Assembly (NCBI GenBank): GCA_023664945.1
Contig: JAMPER010000002.1
Coordinates: forward strand, 1 to 64,000
Length of the DNA: 64,000 nucleotides
Reading direction: 5' to 3'
Source of the DNA: Alistipes senegalensis
GTDB taxonomy: Bacteria > Pseudomonadota > Gammaproteobacteria > Burkholderiales > Burkholderiaceae_D
Shown here: one piece after another, positions 35,873-44,865 of the stretch
Position numbering within the stretch: position 1 is the first letter of the stretch
Layout: each line of letters begins with the position of its first letter
The notes under the pieces: model-generated
Database searches by the model: none
What the model was told of the DNA's origin: nothing
The model's input: the letters and a program-made list of their open reading frames with translations, nothing else
Program-made: the position numbers and the translations under genes

Positions 35873-36322
35873 TCAGCTGCCTTGCTGAGGAAGGAACTCT
35901 GAAAGCGAGGCGGTAACCCGCGTTTTGACGGTCTCGTTAAGTTCCAGCATACCGGATATGGCCTGAAAGTCTGCCAGCATGGCCTGGGCCATTCCGTGAT
36001 CGGATTTTATGAGATGGCGTAAAAGCAGTGTCTGGATGATAGCACCGGCCATGATTTCGTTGGAGAGGATGCGAAACGGCTCGTTTTCCCGGTTGGTTTT
36101 TGGCATGCCTTCCAGTGTTTTTTTTACTTCTTCGCCTGCATCCGGCGGGATGGACAACATGCCGGACAGGACGCCAAATTCATGTGCCATTTCTTCAATT
36201 GCGCCGGGGAATTTCCGGTTCAGGTAGCTTAGGATGAGCGTTTGCTTTAGGCTGGCGGACAGCATGGATTCCCAGACAGGCGCAAGCGCATTGGTTCCTT
36301 TTGGCTTATCTGCCTCACTCAT
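35873..36322 (-). CDS. Unrecognised 149-residue helical protein
   Basis: I do not recognise the family. It is soluble and probably all-helical, with two segments of similar pattern: SASLKQTLILSYLNRKFPGAIE early and GAIIQTLLLRHLIKSDHGMAQ later, each followed by a (V/A)-x-SGML stretch (FGVLSGMLSIP, FQAISGMLELN). That looks like an internal duplication of about 75 residues. There is no signal peptide. AAAGGAGA precedes the ATG, so it is translated with confidence. It has its own terminator. Function unknown. Confidence 0.8.
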   Translation of the reverse strand: MSEADKPKGTNALAPVWESMLSASLKQTLILSYLNRKFPGAIEEMAHEFGVLSGMLSIPPDAGEEVKKTLEGMPKTNRENEPFRILSNEIMAGAIIQTLLLRHLIKSDHGMAQAMLADFQAISGMLELNETVKTRVTASLSEFLPQQGS

Positions 36323-36456
36323 GTTTTTCTCCTTTGGCTATTTTCCTGTTGGATAATCCGGCAATATAACATGAAGTGCCCTTGCCGGGAAAAGCTGTAT
36401 CCGCAGGCAGGCATCGGGCGTGGTAAAATAAACCGGTATTTTTTCCATGGTGCGAT

Positions 36457-36864
36457 ATGAAAACCGGTGTGGGATACAGACAGCTGCTTGATGAAGCGGA
36501 GAAGCATATTGTTTCGCTGGAAGCTGAGGAAGCGATTGCCAAATTGGGGGAGGAGAACGTCCGTTTTATTGACTTGCGGGATATTCGTGAAATTGAGCGG
36601 GAGGGCGTTATTCCCGGCGCTTTCCATTGCCCGCGGGGGATGCTTGAATTCTGGCTTGATCCGGAAAGCCCGTATCACAAGCCGGTTTTTTCGGGAAAAT
36701 ATTCTTTTATTTTCTATTGTGCCGGCGGCTGGCGTTCCATTTTGGCAACCCGTACGGCACAGATAATGGGGCTGGCCCCTGTGGCGCATATCCGCGGCGG
36801 CTTTTTGGCATGGAAAGAAGCAGGCGGCCCGGTGGCAGACAAGATAGGCCATGATGTGTCATGA
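36457..36864 (+). CDS. Single-domain rhodanese-like protein
   Basis: A 135-residue sulfurtransferase-fold protein. VRFIDLRDIREIEREGVIPGA is the first rhodanese signature, with Asp-Arg. The active loop is IFYCAGGWRSILA (Cys near residue 89). HIRGGFLAWKEAGGPV is the C-terminal signature. The Cys loop of six residues fits persulfide transfer. It is cytoplasmic. It lies upstream of the SufC/SufB-like pair in the same direction, but with a 470-base gap, so a link to sulfur supply for cluster assembly is only suggestive. Confidence 0.92.
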   Translation: MKTGVGYRQLLDEAEKHIVSLEAEEAIAKLGEENVRFIDLRDIREIEREGVIPGAFHCPRGMLEFWLDPESPYHKPVFSGKYSFIFYCAGGWRSILATRTAQIMGLAPVAHIRGGFLAWKEAGGPVADKIGHDVS

Positions 36865-37335
36865 CCAGGGAGGTTGCGCCGCGTTGGCTGGCTGCTTTCG
36901 CAGGCGCTAAAGTTTGGCTGCCGAAAAGGCCCTGTTTTGCTGTGCATGCGGATAAGGCAGGCATGTGCGGGGTTTTACCCTTTGCCTTGCAGCGGTATCC
37001 GGCGCATTATTTTTTCCGGTATTCTTTTTAGGAATGATGTTTTGATGTTAATTACCTATTTACATAGTAGGTTAATGGGTGTAATGTCTGTGCCAGGTTA
37101 TTTGCCAAAGAACCGGTAATTTTTATGGCAGCAAACAGTTTGTCTGTGATGCCTGTCTTATGCTGATGAGGGAAAACGGATTTCCCAAGGCAGGAAAAAG
37201 CGGTGAGTTGCACGCGGGAAGGCCGGAAAGGGTAAGATACTGCCCGGCTGTGCGTCCTGTTGTGAGCGGGCAAGGCGTTTTGCCTGTTGATGTTCGATAA
37301 TGGGGGCAAGACAGGGCTGGATGAGAGGAATAGGT
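36865..37335 (+). other. Intergenic region before the SUF-like operon
   Basis: A gap of 471 bases with no supported gene. The only distinct element is an AT-rich dyad at 37051-37076. The rest has short open frames of under 50 codons without ribosome sites. A long 5' leader for the sufC-like gene is possible. Confidence 0.5.
37051..37076. promoter_or_regulatory. Candidate operator upstream of the SUF-like operon
   Basis: ACCTA and TAGGT are separated by nine bases, inside a longer imperfect AT-rich dyad starting ATTACCTA and ending TAGGTTAAT. This is the size and symmetry of sites bound by Rrf2-type regulators (IscR, NsrR, CymR), but it does not fit the published IscR type 2 consensus exactly. 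It lies 260 bases before the start of the sufC-like gene. Confidence 0.35.
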
Positions 37336-38067
37336 ATGCTGGTGCTTGAAGATATTACGGTTTCTATTACGGATGAAAACCGCCAGTCCAGGAAGATTCT
37401 GGACGGGGTCAGTTTTGAAGTGGAGCCGGACAGCTTTTTTGTGATTACCGGTCCGAATGGCGGGGGAAAATCCACGCTGGCGCGGGTTATCATGGGGATT
37501 CATCGGCCAGATTCCGGCAGGGTGATATTTGACGGGCGGGATATTACAGGCCTGGATGTGACGGCGCGCGCCAGGCTTGGGATTGGCTTTGCTTTTCAGC
37601 AGCCGGTATCGTTCAAGGGGCTGACGGTTCAGGATTTGCTGTCGCTGGCGTCCGGCAGGCCGCTGACGGTGGAGGAAACCTGTGCCTGCCTTTCGGAGGT
37701 GGGGATGTGCGCGCGTGAATATACAACGCGGGAACTGAACGGCACGCTTTCGGGCGGCGAGAAGAAGCGGGTTGAGATTGCCATGCTGATGGCACGCGGC
37801 GCACGGCTTTCTGTTTTTGACGAGCCGGAGGCCGGTATTGATTTGTGGAGTTACCAGAATCTGATCCAGGTGTTTAACCGGATAAGAAAGGCCCGCAAGG
37901 GCGCTGCTGTGATTATTTCCCATCAGGAGCGGATTTTGGGCATAGCCGACAAGGTTGCTGTGATTGAACAGGGCAGGCTGACCCATATCGGCAAACGGGA
38001 AGCGGTGCTGCCGGCGCTGGGTATGACAACCCGCCCTTGCGGTATGACTGTGGAGGGTGTGCGATGA
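37336..38067 (+). CDS. SufC-like ABC ATPase (minimal SUF/SMS type)
   Basis: A 243-residue soluble ABC ATPase. Walker A is GPNGGGKST (about residue 40), the Q-loop is FAFQQPVSF, the signature LSGGEKKRVEIAMLMA (about 138), and Walker B LSVFDEPEAGIDLWSY. The EPEAGID form after Walker B marks the SufC-like subgroup that occurs with a single SufB-like partner. It powers iron-sulfur cluster assembly on that scaffold rather than transport; no membrane subunit is present. AGAGGAATAGGT precedes ATG 37336; starts at 37300 and 37321 are weaker. It overlaps the next gene by four bases. Confidence 0.88.
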   Translation: MLVLEDITVSITDENRQSRKILDGVSFEVEPDSFFVITGPNGGGKSTLARVIMGIHRPDSGRVIFDGRDITGLDVTARARLGIGFAFQQPVSFKGLTVQDLLSLASGRPLTVEETCACLSEVGMCAREYTTRELNGTLSGGEKKRVEIAMLMARGARLSVFDEPEAGIDLWSYQNLIQVFNRIRKARKGAAVIISHQERILGIADKVAVIEQGRLTHIGKREAVLPALGMTTRPCGMTVEGVR

Positions 38068-38984
38068 AACCGGTTATCAGCGAAGTGTTGTACAAGGTGT
38101 CCGGCATTACCGGCAAGCCTTCGGGGGCATTTAATATTCGGGTGAATGGGAAAAGTATCGGCAGGGCTGATTCTGCCAATGTGACTATTGTGCCGAAGGA
38201 AGACGGCAGCGGGATGGCAATTTATGTGAAACCGGGCACAAAGGGGGAAACGGTTCATATTCCGGTGGCGATTGATGTTACCGGCATGACGGATATTGTT
38301 ACCAATGATTTTTATGTCGGCGAGGGCTGCGAGGATATCCTGTTTGTTGCCGGATGCGGGATTCACAACAGCGGATGCAGCGAAAGCCGCCATGACGGTA
38401 TCCATCATTTCCATATCGGCAAACAGTCCAGGGTGGCTTACCGGGAAAAGCATTATGCCAGCGGCGGGGCAGAGGGACGCAGTATTATCAATCCGGTGAC
38501 GGTGGTTCATCTGGAGCAGGGTAGCGTTTTTGATATGGAAAGTATCCAGACAGAGGGGGTGGATGCTACGCACCGCGTGACGCGGGGCGAGCTGGCAGCA
38601 GACAGTTATCTGGCTATTACGGAAAAGCTGATGACCAGCGGCAGGCAATTGGCGAGGACGGAGTTTGTTCTGGATATAACAGGAGACCACGCCAGGGCCA
38701 GGGTGGCTTCCCGCTCGGTTGCGCGGGATTATTCCCGGCAGGAGTTTGTTTCACGCATTACCGGAAGCAGCGCCTGCACGGGCCATTCCGAATGTGACGC
38801 TATTATTATGGATAAGGCGGTGGTGAGTGCCACGCCGGAAATTTTGGCCAATCATGTGGATGCTTCCTTGATTCACGAGGCGTCTATCGGGCGGATTGCC
38901 GGCGAACAGCTTGTGAAACTGATGACGCTGGGGCTGACGCAGGAAGAGGCGGAATCGCGTATTATTGATGGGTTTCTCAGGTAG
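38064..38984 (+). CDS. SufB/SufD-like scaffold protein (minimal type)
   Basis: A 306-residue protein, much shorter than SufB (about 480). The beta-helix core is present, with the C-terminal SufB/D block GSSACTGHSECDAIIMDKA, then ATPEILANHVDASLIHEASIG and LVKLMTLGLTQEEAESRII. A Cys/His-rich stretch, CGIHNSGCSESRHDGIHHFH (about residues 95-114), could bind iron or a cluster. With its coupled ATPase it would make a two-component Fe-S assembly machine. SufS, SufE, SufU and SufA are not beside it. The start at 38064 overlaps the sufC-like stop (ATGA). Confidence 0.88.
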   Translation: MKPVISEVLYKVSGITGKPSGAFNIRVNGKSIGRADSANVTIVPKEDGSGMAIYVKPGTKGETVHIPVAIDVTGMTDIVTNDFYVGEGCEDILFVAGCGIHNSGCSESRHDGIHHFHIGKQSRVAYREKHYASGGAEGRSIINPVTVVHLEQGSVFDMESIQTEGVDATHRVTRGELAADSYLAITEKLMTSGRQLARTEFVLDITGDHARARVASRSVARDYSRQEFVSRITGSSACTGHSECDAIIMDKAVVSATPEILANHVDASLIHEASIGRIAGEQLVKLMTLGLTQEEAESRIIDGFLR

Positions 38985-39011
38985 GGACAGATGGTATGGC
39001 GCACTATCTGT

Positions 39012-40385
39012 CTAGTGTGTGTCTGTTTTTTGTTGCCGCACGAAGAAAAAGGTTCGCCAGCAAATAAGCGCTGCGGCAAGCACAGCCAGGCAAAACAGCC
39101 AGATGGTTATACCGCCGCCGGCCATGACAAGCGGCACGGCAAGGGATGTCCATAATCCCCCTCCCATGACGGGTTCATGCAGGAGCTGTTTGTAGCCGAA
39201 TGCCTGTGCGGCAACGGTTTTGTTTTCCGGATCAACGGTTCTCAGCAGCATCAGGCCGGTGGCGGTGACGCCCATAGCCTGGCCGAATTCGGCCAGGGAG
39301 CGTTCAAACCAGGCTTCGCTGAAGATGTGCGGCCCGATGAAAATGATGATCAGCAGGTTCCAGGCGATGCCGGCCAGAACCAGTATGAGGAGCGGCAGCC
39401 AGTAGGCGGCGACAAATTCCAGCCGGATGGAGGCAATGGCTGCGACAACCAGGAAATCAAGCGCTGCACCGGTAATGCGATTCATTTGGCCGCTGTCTGC
39501 CAAGAAATCTGCGCCGGTTTTTTTCAGGAAAAGCTGGAGCAGCAGGCCGCCGATCATGCACATGGGGAAAAGCGGCAGGCTTTGCATGATGTGCATGTCT
39601 GCCATTGCGGCCGGGGCAAAACTTTCTGCCTGGACCAGCAGTGTTTTGATGCCGCAGCCGATCAGGATGGCAAGGCCTGTCAGGGCAAGGTGCAGTCCCA
39701 GCGAATCCATGACGTCAGGCGAGACGGTCTGCCTGCCTGACGGGGGCTGCGATTCCGGCGGGTGGATGCCTTTTTGTTCTGCCAGGGTCATATCGTTAAA
39801 GGTTCGGATATGCCGGATAAAGCCTTTTCGTACGCCGATATTGACCATGACCATGCCGATCAGGATGCCGAGTACCATGCCGCAGGTGGCAACGGTATAA
39901 CCCAGGTCAACGCCGGCAGGCCAGCCCAGTTCGCGGAAGGTTTGGGACAGGCCGCCTACGGTGCCGTGCCCGCCGGCAAAACCGATTTCGATCAGGTTGC
40001 CGAAAACGGCAGGGGTTCCGAAAAGCGGGCCGAGTAAAAACAGCGCCATGCCCAGGCCGATAACGTATTGTCCCCAGGCCAGGATCTGGCTGAAGCAGAA
40101 CTGGGCGCCTGCCAGCCGGCCGATGGTTTTCAGCGCAGGGGGAACAGCGCCGATAAAGAGTCCTGCAAAGATGATGTTGATGAGAAAGCCGGGAAGCTCT
40201 CCGAAGGCAGCGAGCCATTCCGGCGGCAGGCAAGTGCCGCCAAAGCCGGCGATGGCCAGTCCAAGAAATCCGCCGATAACTGATGCCGGCAGGTAAAGGC
40301 GCTGGAGCAGGGGGAAAAAGGAACGGATTGCCATGCCGGCAAGGAGCAGCAGGCAGAGTGCGCAGAAAGACAGAATGGCAGCCAT
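39012..40385 (-). CDS. gltS: Sodium/glutamate symporter, GltS family
   Basis: A 457-residue inner-membrane protein with about ten hydrophobic segments in two inverted halves. Family motifs GFAGGHGTVGGLSQTFRELG in the first half and SEAWFERSLAEFGQAMGVTA in the second are the re-entrant substrate/sodium loops. It imports glutamate with sodium; related members with small changes take other dicarboxylates, so the substrate is inferred. It is a separate gene downstream of an aldo/keto reductase in the same direction. Confidence 0.9.
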   Translation of the reverse strand: MAAILSFCALCLLLLAGMAIRSFFPLLQRLYLPASVIGGFLGLAIAGFGGTCLPPEWLAAFGELPGFLINIIFAGLFIGAVPPALKTIGRLAGAQFCFSQILAWGQYVIGLGMALFLLGPLFGTPAVFGNLIEIGFAGGHGTVGGLSQTFRELGWPAGVDLGYTVATCGMVLGILIGMVMVNIGVRKGFIRHIRTFNDMTLAEQKGIHPPESQPPSGRQTVSPDVMDSLGLHLALTGLAILIGCGIKTLLVQAESFAPAAMADMHIMQSLPLFPMCMIGGLLLQLFLKKTGADFLADSGQMNRITGAALDFLVVAAIASIRLEFVAAYWLPLLILVLAGIAWNLLIIIFIGPHIFSEAWFERSLAEFGQAMGVTATGLMLLRTVDPENKTVAAQAFGYKQLLHEPVMGGGLWTSLAVPLVMAGGGITIWLFCLAVLAAALICWRTFFFVRQQKTDTH

Positions 40386-40509
40386 AAAAATGTGTTGTAT
40401 CCTGGCAATCCGGATGAAGACGGAAATTTGAAACAGGAAGATACTAGCGTATGCTGCCTCTGTTGTCAGCGGAGATGAAAGAGCGGGTTTGTTTTAGGGC
40501 AAAGGCCGC

Positions 40510-40545
40510 TCTTGCCATTGGCGGTGTTACCCGCCAACGGCAAGA
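40510..40545. repeat. Long near-perfect hairpin between gltS and the aldo/keto reductase
   Basis: TCTTGCC-a-TTGGCGG, a TGTTAC loop, CCGCCAA-c-GGCAAGA: fourteen paired bases each side with one A/C mismatch. It lies 25 bases past the stop of the aldo/keto reductase gene. No T-run follows in either direction, so it is not a standard terminator. It could be a REP-like element, an mRNA-stabilising 3' hairpin or an operator for gltS. No second copy was noticed in the window. Confidence 0.55.
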
Positions 40546-40558
40546 TGCGAAGGGATGA

Positions 40559-41586
<1,028 letters not shown>

Positions 41587-41715
41587 TCATGCCTGTTTGA
41601 TCAGGCGTGCGAGGTTTGTGTGTTTGTTACTATAGGAGAGGCGAAAGGCGGCAGCCAGATACAATGCTTTCCCAATATTGCCTGATTCTCCCGATATGCC
41701 GGCTGGCAGGCCGGG

Positions 41716-42426
41716 TTACCGGTATTCCGGGTTTGTCCGGTAACGGTCGGCATTACCGGCAGAAAGTGTTTCGTCAGGCGTATAGGCAGCCTGTATTTGT
41801 TTGAGTTCTTCTTCGGTGATGTATTCAAAAATTTTGACGACGCGCATGACGCCGGGGACGGTGCTGGCTGCTTTTGCCGCAGCGCAGCCTTCCCGTTCGG
41901 TCAGGCGGCCCATCAGGTAAACTGTACCGCGCTCGGTGACGGTTTTCCGGGAGTTGGAATACAGCCCTTCTGTATTCAGAAAGCGTGCGGTTACCTGCGC
42001 CGTAATCAGTGAGTCGCGCGAGCGGGAATCCAGGCTGGAAGGCGCTTCAATTGCCAGTTCATTGATAATGCCACGGATGTTGGGGATGCCGGCTATGGCA
42101 ATTTCTACTTTAAGGCGCGTCTCGTCATCGGGCACTTCCCCGGTAATGAGTACCAGGCGGTTAAAGCTGGCTACGTTGATGTGCCCTGATTCACCGGCAA
42201 TTTCCGAGGCCGCAGATTCGCCCTTAAGGCTGATGGTGCGATCTTCAATCTGGGAGCCGACTGTCCGTCTGTCGGTGACGATCAGCGCGCCCGTTACCCC
42301 GCTGCGGGCGATCATAAGCGGCATACACCCCTGAAGTGCTGCCGCGGCGGCCAGGCAGAAAAACAGCAACCCGAAACGCCGCAGGCAGCCGGGCGCTGCC
42401 TGATGCGACTTTGTAAACAGCATCAT
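41716..42426 (-). CDS. Dual-BON lipoprotein (DolP/YraP-like)
   Basis: A 236-residue precursor. The signal segment ends in a lipobox (ALQGC, about residue 34). Two BON domains follow, about 50-125 (RTVGSQIEDRTISL, HINVASFNRLVLITGEVPD) and 130-210 (TAQVTARFLN, TERGTVYLMGRLTEREG), the layout of DolP (YraP). DolP binds anionic phospholipid in the outer membrane and supports barrier function. The C-terminal extension after the second domain is polar. Two ATGs at the start cannot be separated. It is divergent from the glycogen operon. Confidence 0.9.
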   Translation of the reverse strand: MMLFTKSHQAAPGCLRRFGLLFFCLAAAAALQGCMPLMIARSGVTGALIVTDRRTVGSQIEDRTISLKGESAASEIAGESGHINVASFNRLVLITGEVPDDETRLKVEIAIAGIPNIRGIINELAIEAPSSLDSRSRDSLITAQVTARFLNTEGLYSNSRKTVTERGTVYLMGRLTEREGCAAAKAASTVPGVMRVVKIFEYITEEELKQIQAAYTPDETLSAGNADRYRTNPEYR

Positions 42427-42593
42427 CCCCAGAACCTGCCGTATTTGTTCAGACCCGGAAAAGAAGAAAACCGGATTTTTCCTGCCAAAAAGCAGGACGG
42501 TTTTTCATTATATCAGCCTGTTACCGGTACGGCCGGGTTGCCGAAGGGATGTTTGGAACGGAAAGCCTGGCTCAGGATACTGGGTTTTCGGGA

Positions 42594-42625
42594 AAGCATA
42601 TTTTATACTTGAAAAAAGTATGCTT
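42594..42625. promoter_or_regulatory. Nested dyad upstream of the glycogen operon
   Basis: AAGCATA and TATGCTT form the outer pair (42594-42600 and 42619-42625), and an inner pair ATACTT/AAGTAT lies between them. A TATACT hexamer at 42604-42609 could be a -10 box. The element lies 70 bases before glgB. The -35 box is not clear, so a regulator site overlapping a promoter is only a proposal. Confidence 0.35.
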
Positions 42626-42696
42626 GGGTACGGCTGGTTGCAACGCGGGCGAGGCAGGCTTTTTTTTTGGTTCGCGCTTTTGAGGAGGGATGGGCT

Positions 42697-44862
42697 ATGT
42701 CGAAGCTGGATTCGGTACTGGATGCGCTGGTGTCGGGAGACTATCCTGATCCCTTTTCGCTTTTGGGAATGCACAAAGAGGGAGGGCGCCTGGTTGTCAG
42801 GGCGCTGATACCGGGCGCCTGGGGGGTGGCTGTTATCGGGACAGCCGGTGAAAAGATACGGTTTGATTTGCCCAGGGCAGGTGATACTGCCTTGTTTGAA
42901 GGCGTTATTCCAGGCCGCAGCGAGCCTTTTCCCTACCGGCTGCATGTCAACTGGGGCGACCATGAGCAGGAGATGGAGGATGCCTACCGTTTCCGGACGG
43001 TTTTGGGCGAGATGGATGTGTGGCTGCTGGCGGAAGGCACGCATTACCGGCCTTATGAGCGGCTGGGGGCGCATCCCCGGAGTTTTGAAGGGGTGGAGGG
43101 TGTTACGTTTGCTGTATGGGCTCCCCACGCCAGGCGGGTATCGGTTGTGGGCAATTTCAATAACTGGGACGGGCGCCGCCACATGATGCGTTACCGGGTG
43201 GAATGCGGTGTCTGGGAAATTTTTATTCCTCACCTGATGCCGGGCGATTTATACAAGTATGAAATCAAGACCCGTTCCGGCGAGGTTATCCTGAAATCCG
43301 ATCCGTTTGCTTTTCGTGCCGAAATGCGGCCGAATACGGCTTCTATTGTTCACCGTCTGCCTGATGTTTATCCTTCCCGCGCTGACCGCAAAAAGGCCAA
43401 TGCGGCAGATGCGCCTATCAGTATTTATGAGGTGCATCCGGGTTCTTGGCGCAAAAAGAACGGCTGGGAGTGGCTGACGTACCGTGAGCTGGCCGAACAG
43501 CTTATTCCGTATGTAAAGGATCTGGGGTTTACTCATGTTGAGCTTTTGCCTATATCCGAGCATCCGCATGACGGTTCATGGGGGTATCAGCCTGTGGGGC
43601 TGTATGCGGTGACTTCCCGTTTTGGCACGCCGGACGAATTCCGCGATTTTGTCAAAGCGGCGCATGACCAAGGGATTGGCGTTATCCTGGATTGGGTGCC
43701 GGCCCATTTCCCGGCCGATTCGCACGGGCTGTACCGTTTTGACGGCACGAGCCTTTATGAGCATGAAGATCCCAGGGAGGGGGTACACCAGGACTGGGAC
43801 AGCATTATCTATAACTATGGCAGACGGGAGGTCTGCAATTATCTGGTGGGAAATGCGCTTTACTGGATTGAACGTTACGGTATTGACGGCCTGCGGGTGG
43901 ATGCGGTGGCTTCCATGCTTTACCGGGATTACAGCCGCGCGCCCGGCCAGTGGATTCCCAATCAGTACGGCGGACGGGAAAATCTGGAGGCTATCGCTTT
44001 TTTGCAGAAAATGAACGAGATGGTGCGCACGCAGCGGAAGGAAGCTGTCACTATGGCGGAAGAGTCCACCAGTTTTCCCGGTGTGTCCCGGCCGGTTGAG
44101 GCCGGCGGCCTGGGGTTTCATTACAAATGGAATCTGGGGTGGATGAACGATACGCTTGCTTATATGCGGGAAGATCCGATTAACCGGAAATACCACCAGG
44201 ACAAAATGCGCTTCGGGATGATGTATGCGTTTTCCGAGAATTTCATTTTGCCGCTTTCCCATGACGAGGTGGTGCATTGCAAAGCGTCGCTTATCGGCAA
44301 GATGCCGGGGGATGAGTGGCAGCGTTTTGCCAATTTGCGCTGTTATTACGGTTTTATGTGGGGGCATCCGGGGAAAAAGCTGCTGTTTATGGGGGGCGAG
44401 ATAGGGCAGTATTCGGAATGGAATGCCACCGGCAGTATTGAGTGGGATTTGCTCCGGTATCCGTTTCATGCCGGTTTGCAGCGCTTAATTCGTGATCTCA
44501 ATGCGGTTTATACGGCTTATCCTGCCTTGCACAGGCTGGATTTTGATCCGGCGGGATTTGAATGGATTATCCATGAGGATGCCGAGCACTCTGTTTTGTC
44601 TTTTTTGCGCCGGGATGACGAAGGGCGGTTTGTGATTGTGGTGTGCAACTTTACTCCCGTGCCGCGTTACGGATATCGCATCGGTGTGCCGGAAGCGGGG
44701 ATTTATCGCGAAATTATCAATACCGACGCCCATATTTATGGGGGAAGCGGGGTGCATAACAGCGAGCTGCAAGCGCAGCCGGTATGGTCCAACCACCGGG
44801 ACTTTTCGCTGGAAATCACGGTGCCGCCGCTGGCGGCCTGTATGTTCATCAAAAAGGAGTAA
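42697..44862 (+). CDS. glgB: 1,4-alpha-glucan branching enzyme
   Basis: A 721-residue GH13 enzyme that makes alpha-1,6 branches in glycogen. The N-terminal N1 and CBM48 modules (about 15-210) are full length, with [20 protein letters not shown]. The catalytic barrel has WVPAHFP, the nucleophile in [18 protein letters not shown] (about 405), the acid/base in [11 protein letters not shown], and [15 protein letters not shown] 42697 ([11 protein letters not shown]) has GAGGAGG upstream; the frame continues up to a TTG at 42667. It is the first gene of the glycogen operon; the glgX ribosome site is at its 3' end. Confidence 0.96.
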   Translation: MSKLDSVLDALVSGDYPDPFSLLGMHKEGGRLVVRALIPGAWGVAVIGTAGEKIRFDLPRAGDTALFEGVIPGRSEPFPYRLHVNWGDHEQEMEDAYRFRTVLGEMDVWLLAEGTHYRPYERLGAHPRSFEGVEGVTFAVWAPHARRVSVVGNFNNWDGRRHMMRYRVECGVWEIFIPHLMPGDLYKYEIKTRSGEVILKSDPFAFRAEMRPNTASIVHRLPDVYPSRADRKKANAADAPISIYEVHPGSWRKKNGWEWLTYRELAEQLIPYVKDLGFTHVELLPISEHPHDGSWGYQPVGLYAVTSRFGTPDEFRDFVKAAHDQGIGVILDWVPAHFPADSHGLYRFDGTSLYEHEDPREGVHQDWDSIIYNYGRREVCNYLVGNALYWIERYGIDGLRVDAVASMLYRDYSRAPGQWIPNQYGGRENLEAIAFLQKMNEMVRTQRKEAVTMAEESTSFPGVSRPVEAGGLGFHYKWNLGWMNDTLAYMREDPINRKYHQDKMRFGMMYAFSENFILPLSHDEVVHCKASLIGKMPGDEWQRFANLRCYYGFMWGHPGKKLLFMGGEIGQYSEWNATGSIEWDLLRYPFHAGLQRLIRDLNAVYTAYPALHRLDFDPAGFEWIIHEDAEHSVLSFLRRDDEGRFVIVVCNFTPVPRYGYRIGVPEAGIYREIINTDAHIYGGSGVHNSELQAQPVWSNHRDFSLEITVPPLAACMFIKKE

Positions 44863-44865
44863 ACC

